Origin: Actinocorallia herbida
GTDB lineage: Bacteria; Actinomycetota; Actinomycetes; Streptosporangiales; Streptosporangiaceae
NCBI RefSeq assembly: GCF_003751225.1
Contig: NZ_RJKE01000001.1
Location: forward strand, 5,146,001-5,210,000
Direction: 5' to 3'
DNA: 64,000 nt
Part shown: one piece after another, positions 58,161 through 64,000 of the stretch
Layout: each line of letters begins with the position of its first letter
Position numbering within the stretch: position 1 is the first letter of the stretch
Translations under genes and position numbers: made by a program
The notes under the pieces: model-generated
Database searches by the model: none
The model's input: only the letters and a program-made list of their open reading frames with translations
What the model was told of the DNA's origin: nothing

Positions 58161-61100
58161 GTGGTGCCTTTCGTCTCAGGGGAGAGGGGGTCGCCGGACC
58201 GCAGCGCGGCGGCGACCAGGGGGCCGACGGCGTGCAGCGCCGCCGGGGTCAGGAGGTCCGCGTGGGAGAAGTCCACGCGGTGGATGCGCGGGTCCCCGGT
58301 GACGTGGGGGGACCACGCCTCCGCGTCCACGGGGTGCGCGGGGTCGTCGGGGAGCGCCTGGATCAGCACCGCGGTGCCGGGGAAGACGCCCTCGACCTGC
58401 GAGGTGTCGATCGCGGCGGTGGCCAGGAGGCCGTCCGCCACGGCGCGCACCCGCTCGTCGGTGAGTCCCGTGAGGAGGCCGCCGAGCCTGCCGCGCAGTT
58501 CGGTGGCGAAGTCCCCGGGGTCGGTGTGTTCGGGCTCGCCGAGCCCTGGGTAGCCGTCGAGGAGGATCAGGACGGGCACGTCGCGTCCGGCGCGGGCGAG
58601 TGCTCGGGCGACGGCGTGGGCGATGGGTGCGCCGAGCGACCAGCCGAGCAGATGCACCGGGCCGGACGGGACCTCGGCGGCGATCGCCTCGGCATAGCGG
58701 GCGGCGACGCCGTGCAGGGTCTGCGGGCCGACGGCCTCGGCCGCCTGGAGCGCGTAGACGGGCCGGTCGGGGCCGAGGTGCGGGAGCAGGCCCGCGTACG
58801 GCCAGCCGAGGCCGAGCGCCGGGTGGACGCAGAACAGCGGTACGCCCTTGCCGTGCTGCAGCGGAAGCACCGTGTCCAGCGCCGCGGCCGGATCCGCCGG
58901 AACCTGCCCGTCGACGACCGCGGCGAGCGCGGCCGGGGTGGGGGCGTGGAACACCGCACGGACGGGCAGGGCCGCGCCGAGCTCGCGGCGGACCCGGGCG
59001 GCGAGGCGGGCCGCGAGGAGCGAGTGGCCGCCGAGCGCGAAGAAACCGTCGTCCGGGCCTACGGAGGGCAGCCCGAGCAGGTCGGCGAAGATCGCGCAGA
59101 GCGCCTTCTCCGTCGGGCTTCGCGGTTCGCGGGCCGGGGCTGCGGCGAACTCGGGCGCGGGCAGGGCCGCGCGGTCGAGCTTGCCGTTCGGCGTCACCGG
59201 CAGCGCGTCCAGCGGGACGAGCGCGGACGGGACGAGGTGGTCGGGCAGGCGCGTCCGCAAGGCGGCGAGAAGGCTTTCCGGGTCCGGTGCCTCCCCGGGC
59301 ATCGCGGTGAAGTAGCCGACGAGGCGGGTGATTCCGCCGTCGGTGCGCGCCACGACCGCGGCGCGGCCGATTCCGGGCAGCGCGGCGAGCGCGGCCCGCG
59401 CCTCGCCAGGCTCCACCCGGTGGCCGCGGATCTTCACCTGGTCGTCGGCGCGGCCCAGGTATTCCAGGACGCCGTCCGGGGTCCGCCGCACGACGTCTCC
59501 GGTGCGGTACAGGCGCGCTCCGGAGCCCGCCGGATCGGCGACGAAGCGCGCGGCGGTCTCCCCCGGACGGTCCAGGTAGCCGCGGGCCAGCCCGGCGCCC
59601 GCGATGTAGAGCTCGCCCGGCACCCCGTCGGGCACGGGGCGCAGGAAGCCGTCGAGGACACGCACCGCGACGCCCGCGACCGGCCCGCCGAGGTGCGGCG
59701 CGGCGTCCGCGTGGATCGGGGTCCAGGTCGCGTCGACCGTGGCCTCGGTCGGCCCGTAGAGGTTCACCGCGCCGCCGTCCAGCGCGCTCAGGCGTCGCCA
59801 GAGGTCGGGCGGGACGGGCTCCGCGCCGACGGCGACGGCCGACGGCCGGGACGGGCCGTCCAGGAGGCCTTCGGCCAGCAGCAGGTCCGCGACGGACGGT
59901 GTGGTCTCCAGGAAGTCGATCCCGTGCGCGGCGGCTTCGGCGGTGATGCCCGCCGCGTCGCCCATGAGCGCGTCCGGCAGGACGCGGACCTCGGCCCCGG
60001 CCAGCAGCCAGGCCAGCGGGTCGAGGGACGCGTCGAACGCGAAGGACGTCAGGTGCAGCACCCGGGGCGGCCGGCCGAGCCGTGCCTCCAGGGGCTCGAC
60101 GAGTGCGGCCCGGTGCGCCTCCGCGAGGTTCGCCAGAGCGCTGTGCGGCACTACGACGCCTTTGGGCCGCCCGGTCGAGCCGGACGTGAACATGACGTAG
60201 GCGGCGGCCTGCGGCCCGGCGGGCCCGGCCGGGATCCCGACCGCCGTCCAGGAGGCCGGGTCGTCCACCCGCACCGCGGGAAGCAGGCCCAGCACACCGG
60301 CGAGCGGGCCTTCGGCCAGGCTCCGCGTGGTGAGGACGAGTGCGGGTCGCGCCTCGGCGAGGACGTACCCGACGCGTCCCGCCGGCTGGGCCGGATCGAC
60401 GGGCACCGCGACGGCCCCCGCCTTCCACACCGCGAGCATCGCCACGAGCGCGTCGGGCGTCCGGGGCATCGCCACCGCGACGCGTGTCTCCGGGCCCGCG
60501 CCGCGCGCGGCCAGGTTCCGCGCCAGCCGCTCCGCCCGCGCGTCGGCCTCCGCGAAGGTCAAAGTGGCCGAGGTCCCGGACAGCGCCCGCGCCTCGGGAC
60601 CGGCCGCGACCCTGCGCCGCCACAGCTCCGGCGCCGTCCGGTCCGCGCCCGCGGGCCGCGCGTCGGGCAGCGCGGGCCACTGCGGCCGGGCGATGCCGCC
60701 GACCGGGGCCGAGGGGTCCGCGGTCATCTCCGCGAGCACGTCGGCCAGGACCGCCGCGGTCTCCGCTGCGCGCTCGGGCGGGAGGAGGTCGGGCCGGTGC
60801 TCCAGGGCGAGGGTGAGGACGTCGCCGGGGACGGCGACGACGCTGAGCGGGTAGTGGGTGGCGTCTCGGGTGTCCACGGCGGTCACCGCGACGCCCGCCA
60901 GAGAGCGGACGCGGGCGATCTCGGCCTCGTCGACCGGGTAGGACTCGATGACGAGCAGCGTGTCGAACAGCCGGTCCAGGCCGGTGAGGGCCTGGACGTC
61001 GGCGAGTCCGAGGTACTGGTGCTCGACGGTGGCCGCCTGTTCCCGGCGGACCCGGTCGAGGAGGTCGGCGGCGCTCTCCCACGGGTCGAGCGCGATGCGC

Positions 61101-61960
61101 ACCGGCACCGTGTTGATGAACAGGCCGAGCATGGTGTCGGCTCCCGGCAGGTCGGCTGGGCGGCCCGATACCGTCGTGCCGAACACCACGTCGGCGCGGC
61201 CGGTCAGCCGGGTGAGCGCGAGCGCCCAGGCCGCCTGGACGACCGTCGCGACGGTGACGCCCCGGGCGCGTGCCAGCTCGCCCACGGCCGCGGCGGTCCG
61301 CGGGTCCAGGGGAACCGGCACCGCCTCGGCCGCGCTGCCGGGCGGCCGGTCCACGCCGTCCGCTCCGGGGACGAGCAGGGTCGGCTCGGCGAGCCCGTCG
61401 AGCGCGACCCGCCAGGCGTCCAGGGAGGCGGCCCGGTCGCGGGACTTCAGCCAGGCCAGGTGGTCGCGGTGCGGGCGGGGGCGGGGCGGGTTCTCCCCCG
61501 CGTACAGCGCGAACAGGTCGCGCAGCAGCAGCGGGCCGGACCACCCGTCCAGCAGGATGTGGTGGCTGGTGATCGCCAGCCGGTGGGTGCCGTCGCCCGT
61601 CCTCGCCAGCAGGAAACGGATCAGCGGCGGCTCGTCCATGGTGAACGGGCGGGCCCGCTCGGCCGCGATCCGCTCCGCCGCCTCTGCCGGGTCGTCGCAC
61701 TCGTCCCAGGGGGCGGCGGCGCGGCGCAGCACCACCTGGACCGCGCCGGTCGGCCCTGCCACGAACGCGGCGCGCAGGCCCGCGTGCCGCGCGATCAGGG
61801 CGTCGGCCGCGCGGCGCAGCCGGGCGCGGTCGAGCGGGCCCGCGAGGTCGAGGACGGTCTGGACGGTGTAGGGGTCGGAGGCGTCGGCGAGGGCGTGGAA
61901 GAGCAGGCCCTCCTGGAGCGGGGCGAGGGGCAGGACCTCCTCGACGTTGGACCTGCTCAC
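58157..61960 (-). CDS. NRPS module C-A-T-TE
   Basis: A 1267-aa single NRPS module with release domain. The condensation domain (1-430) has HHILLDGWS. The adenylation domain (about 450-945) has [28 protein letters not shown] and YRTGDVVRR; its pocket residues by eye are D-A-D-E-V-V-L-V-D, two of them acidic, which might accept a basic side chain such as an ornithine derivative, but I would not assign it. The carrier serine is S980 in GGHSLL. The thioesterase (1065-1267) has GWSLG with S1108 and releases the product. The GTG overlaps the upstream NRPS stop by four bases, and its own stop overlaps the binding-protein gene. Confidence 0.95.
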   Translation of the reverse strand: MSRSNVEEVLPLAPLQEGLLFHALADASDPYTVQTVLDLAGPLDRARLRRAADALIARHAGLRAAFVAGPTGAVQVVLRRAAAPWDECDDPAEAAERIAAERARPFTMDEPPLIRFLLARTGDGTHRLAITSHHILLDGWSGPLLLRDLFALYAGENPPRPRPHRDHLAWLKSRDRAASLDAWRVALDGLAEPTLLVPGADGVDRPPGSAAEAVPVPLDPRTAAAVGELARARGVTVATVVQAAWALALTRLTGRADVVFGTTVSGRPADLPGADTMLGLFINTVPVRIALDPWESAADLLDRVRREQAATVEHQYLGLADVQALTGLDRLFDTLLVIESYPVDEAEIARVRSLAGVAVTAVDTRDATHYPLSVVAVPGDVLTLALEHRPDLLPPERAAETAAVLADVLAEMTADPSAPVGGIARPQWPALPDARPAGADRTAPELWRRRVAAGPEARALSGTSATLTFAEADARAERLARNLAARGAGPETRVAVAMPRTPDALVAMLAVWKAGAVAVPVDPAQPAGRVGYVLAEARPALVLTTRSLAEGPLAGVLGLLPAVRVDDPASWTAVGIPAGPAGPQAAAYVMFTSGSTGRPKGVVVPHSALANLAEAHRAALVEPLEARLGRPPRVLHLTSFAFDASLDPLAWLLAGAEVRVLPDALMGDAAGITAEAAAHGIDFLETTPSVADLLLAEGLLDGPSRPSAVAVGAEPVPPDLWRRLSALDGGAVNLYGPTEATVDATWTPIHADAAPHLGGPVAGVAVRVLDGFLRPVPDGVPGELYIAGAGLARGYLDRPGETAARFVADPAGSGARLYRTGDVVRRTPDGVLEYLGRADDQVKIRGHRVEPGEARAALAALPGIGRAAVVARTDGGITRLVGYFTAMPGEAPDPESLLAALRTRLPDHLVPSALVPLDALPVTPNGKLDRAALPAPEFAAAPAREPRSPTEKALCAIFADLLGLPSVGPDDGFFALGGHSLLAARLAARVRRELGAALPVRAVFHAPTPAALAAVVDGQVPADPAAALDTVLPLQHGKGVPLFCVHPALGLGWPYAGLLPHLGPDRPVYALQAAEAVGPQTLHGVAARYAEAIAAEVPSGPVHLLGWSLGAPIAHAVARALARAGRDVPVLILLDGYPGLGEPEHTDPGDFATELRGRLGGLLTGLTDERVRAVADGLLATAAIDTSQVEGVFPGTAVLIQALPDDPAHPVDAEAWSPHVTGDPRIHRVDFSHADLLTPAALHAVGPLVAAALRSGDPLSPETKGTT

Positions 61961-64000
61961 GAGGTGCGCCACCTTTCGTCGAAGGAGTCGAGGAGGTCCT
62001 GGTCGAGGGAGACCAGGGCCATGTCGGAGGGGGTGTGGCCGCCGACGGGGCCGTCGCCGGAGACGTGCGCGGCGAGGCCGTCGAGCGCGGCGGTCCAGTC
62101 CTCGGCGAGCGCCTCGACCTCCCACCGGGCGAACAGCCCGGACGGGTAGGTCCACGAGGCCCGTAGGACGGGTCCGGCCGCGGTGTCCTCGGCCAGGACC
62201 GTCACCTCCAGGGCCGCGGCGGCCGGGGCCGCCGGGTCGTCGACACCCGTGAGCGCCGCGAACTCCGCGGCCTCGGTCCACGGTCCGTCCGGCGCCCCGC
62301 CGCCGAACCTGCCGAGGTAGTTGAACAGGATCGGCGGCTCGGGGGCGTCGGCGAGTTCGGGCGCGGTCACCGGGTTCAGGTGGCGCAGCAGCCCGTAGCC
62401 GAGGCCCCGGTCGGGCACCGACCGCAGGCTCTCCTTGACGGCCTTGACGGCGCGGCCCGCATCGGGGCCTCCCGCGAGGACGTCCTGGGCGTCGATGCCG
62501 CCGAGGTCGAGGGCCACCGGGTACTTGGAGGTGAACCAGCCGACGGTCCGGGACACCTCGGCCCCGGCGACGGCCTCCTCCTCACGCCCGTGCCCCTCCA
62601 GGGAAACCCGTACGGACGAGTGGCCGGTGCGCGCGGCGACCGCGACGCCGACGGCGGCCAGCAGCACGTCGTCGATCCCCGCGTAGAACGCCTCGGGCAC
62701 CTCGGCGAGGACCGCGCGGGCGGTCTCCACCGGGACCGCGACGCGCACGGTGTCGAGGGTCTCCCCCACGTCCACGGCGGGATCGAGCGGGCGGGCACCC
62801 AGCGGGGCCCCTTCGGCTTCGGTCATGGCCTTCCACACCGGCAGTTCGGCGACTCGGGCGGGCTGCGCGGCGGCTTCGACGAGGCCGAGCGCCCAGTGCC
62901 GGAACGGGGTCCCGGCAGGGCCGAGATCCGCCTCGGTCCCGGCCAGGGCCGCGGCGTAGGCGGCGGCGAGGTCTGGCACGAGCACGCCCCACGACACCGC
63001 GTCGACCGCGAGGTGGTGGACGACGAGGCCGAGCCTGCCGCCGTGGCCGCCGCCGTCGAACCAGACGGCCTGGAGCAGCACCCCGCGGCCTGGATCCAGC
63101 CGCTCGGCGGCGCCGGCCATCTCCCGCACCACCAGCGCCTGCGCCTCGGGGGCGCCCCACGGCCCGGCTTCGACCCGCCGCAGCAGGGCCGCCGGACCAC
63201 CGGACCGGCCTCCCGGCTCGGCGGGTCCGGGATCATCGGTCGCGGCGCAGGCCGTCAGCGTGGCATCGGCGGTCACGGCCGGTCCCGCCCCGGCCCCGGA
63301 GCCGTCATTTGCCCTGCCACCGGCGGACCCGGCCGGGTCCGCCTCGTTCACGGGGATGCGCAGGCTCCAGCCGTCGCCGTCGGGCGTCACCACCGCCCTC
63401 AGCACGTCGTGCCGGGCGAGCAGTGTGCCCAGTGCACTGGCGAGGGCGGACGGGTCGAGAACGTCCGGCGCCTCCAGCACCGTCGTCTGGGTGAAGCGGG
63501 GGCGCAGGCCGTCGCGGGCCAGGACCTCCCGCATGAGCGGGGTGAGGGGCACGGGGCCGGTGGCGGCGTGCGCGGTCGGCGCCGGCGTCTTGTCGCGCCG
63601 GGGCCGGGCCTCCAGGGCCGCGGCGAGGTCGCCGAGGGTGCGGTGCTCGAACACGTCGCGCGGGGAGGCGGTGAGGCCCGCCGCGCGCAGCCGGGAGACC
63701 AGCCTGATCGAGACGATGCTGTCGCCGCCGAGGGCGAAGAACGCGTCGTCCGGTCCTGCCGTCTCCAGCGCGAGCAGGTCGGCGACGATTCCGCAGACCA
63801 GTTCCTCGGTCTGCGTGCCGGCCGCTCGCGACGTCGTCTCGGTCTCCGGCTCGGGCAGCGCCCTGCGGTCCACCTTGCCCGACGGCATCAGCGGGAACAC
63901 CGGCAGGTGGGTGAACACGTCGGGGACCATGTGCTCGGGCAGCCGGGCGAGCGCCCAGGCCCGCAGCTCCGCGGCGTCGAAGGCCGAGCCCGCGCGGGTG
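61957..64000 (-). CDS. NRPS, partial: A(end)-T-E
   Basis: This is the C-terminal part of a larger NRPS; the 5' end lies beyond the window. Visible in order are the end of an adenylation domain ([20 protein letters not shown]), a carrier domain with [10 protein letters not shown] and an epimerisation domain ([29 protein letters not shown]). The GGDS carrier and the epimerase mean this module hands a D-amino acid to the next protein's condensation domain. Its stop overlaps the next NRPS start (GTGA), fixing the order of assembly. Confidence 0.95.
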   Translation of the reverse strand, partial: TRAGSAFDAAELRAWALARLPEHMVPDVFTHLPVFPLMPSGKVDRRALPEPETETTSRAAGTQTEELVCGIVADLLALETAGPDDAFFALGGDSIVSIRLVSRLRAAGLTASPRDVFEHRTLGDLAAALEARPRRDKTPAPTAHAATGPVPLTPLMREVLARDGLRPRFTQTTVLEAPDVLDPSALASALGTLLARHDVLRAVVTPDGDGWSLRIPVNEADPAGSAGGRANDGSGAGAGPAVTADATLTACAATDDPGPAEPGGRSGGPAALLRRVEAGPWGAPEAQALVVREMAGAAERLDPGRGVLLQAVWFDGGGHGGRLGLVVHHLAVDAVSWGVLVPDLAAAYAAALAGTEADLGPAGTPFRHWALGLVEAAAQPARVAELPVWKAMTEAEGAPLGARPLDPAVDVGETLDTVRVAVPVETARAVLAEVPEAFYAGIDDVLLAAVGVAVAARTGHSSVRVSLEGHGREEEAVAGAEVSRTVGWFTSKYPVALDLGGIDAQDVLAGGPDAGRAVKAVKESLRSVPDRGLGYGLLRHLNPVTAPELADAPEPPILFNYLGRFGGGAPDGPWTEAAEFAALTGVDDPAAPAAAALEVTVLAEDTAAGPVLRASWTYPSGLFARWEVEALAEDWTAALDGLAAHVSGDGPVGGHTPSDMALVSLDQDLLDSFDERWRTS

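Noticed and set aside
58232-62149. 1305-residue frame opposite the NRPS
   Set aside because: Antisense of a complete C-A-T-TE module; low-complexity translation.
1-64000. tRNA, rRNA, CRISPR, insertion sequences, attachment sites
   Set aside because: Reading both strands I found no cloverleaf-like gene, repeat-spacer array, transposase or terminal inverted repeats that I could support.

Overview
The window is high-GC actinomycete DNA: GC-rich third codon positions, GTG/TTG starts, 4-nt GTGA/ATGA gene overlaps, Tat and lipoprotein exports, an IdeR-type iron box, an NRPS cluster and an erm gene. A Streptosporangiales/Actinomadura-like host is my inference; there is no rRNA or tRNA to confirm it.

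Layout. (1) 1-8.6 kb: an AbiEi-like protein without its toxin partner, a leucine-rich hypothetical, a cytochrome P450, a small membrane protein, a CPBP protease translationally coupled to a NarL-type sensor/regulator pair, and two small proteins. (2) 8.6-15.1 kb: a complete PQQ unit on the minus strand, running from a Tat-exported PQQ dehydrogenase with a fused cupredoxin-like tail to pqqA, B, C, D and E; pqqA is a 43-codon gene. A secreted ThuA protein is divergent. (3) 15.1-30.5 kb: a catabolic island. A minus-strand operon (aldehyde dehydrogenase, zinc alcohol dehydrogenase, thiamine-diphosphate enzyme, Liv ABC importer with fused LivM-LivG, EamA transporter) diverges from an IclR regulator, a CaiB/BaiF CoA-transferase, a citryl-CoA-lyase-like enzyme, a TetR regulator and a two-domain 3-dehydroshikimate dehydratase. 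Two promoters of the island share a 22-bp motif. (4) 30.7-31.7 kb: an erm methyltransferase gene with a recognisable promoter, a 14-codon leader peptide carrying Arg-Met-Arg, and mutually exclusive RNA hairpins, which together look like a macrolide-induced attenuator. (5) 31.8-47.8 kb: gene remnants, a DUF1697 protein, a FAD monooxygenase with a CUT2-type ABC importer, an MFS exporter coupled to a double-module Lrp regulator, a sulfatase, a small peptide gene enclosed by strong hairpins, a BlaI/metalloprotease pair and an orphan OmpR-type regulator. (6) 48.1-64.0 kb: a siderophore-type locus: FecCDE-like importer, iron box, an asymmetric pair of ABC half-transporters, a frameshifted XRE regulator, a TauD-type oxygenase, a siderophore-binding lipoprotein and two NRPS genes, the second open at the window edge.

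How parts work together. The PQQ genes make the cofactor for the dehydrogenase in the same transcription unit. In the catabolic island the importer, CoA-transferase, CoA-lyase, thiamine-diphosphate enzyme and dehydrogenases can be drawn as one path for an imported hydroxy- or oxo-acid; this is inference. The NRPS, oxygenase, exporter, importer and iron box fit iron-regulated synthesis, export and re-uptake of a peptide siderophore.
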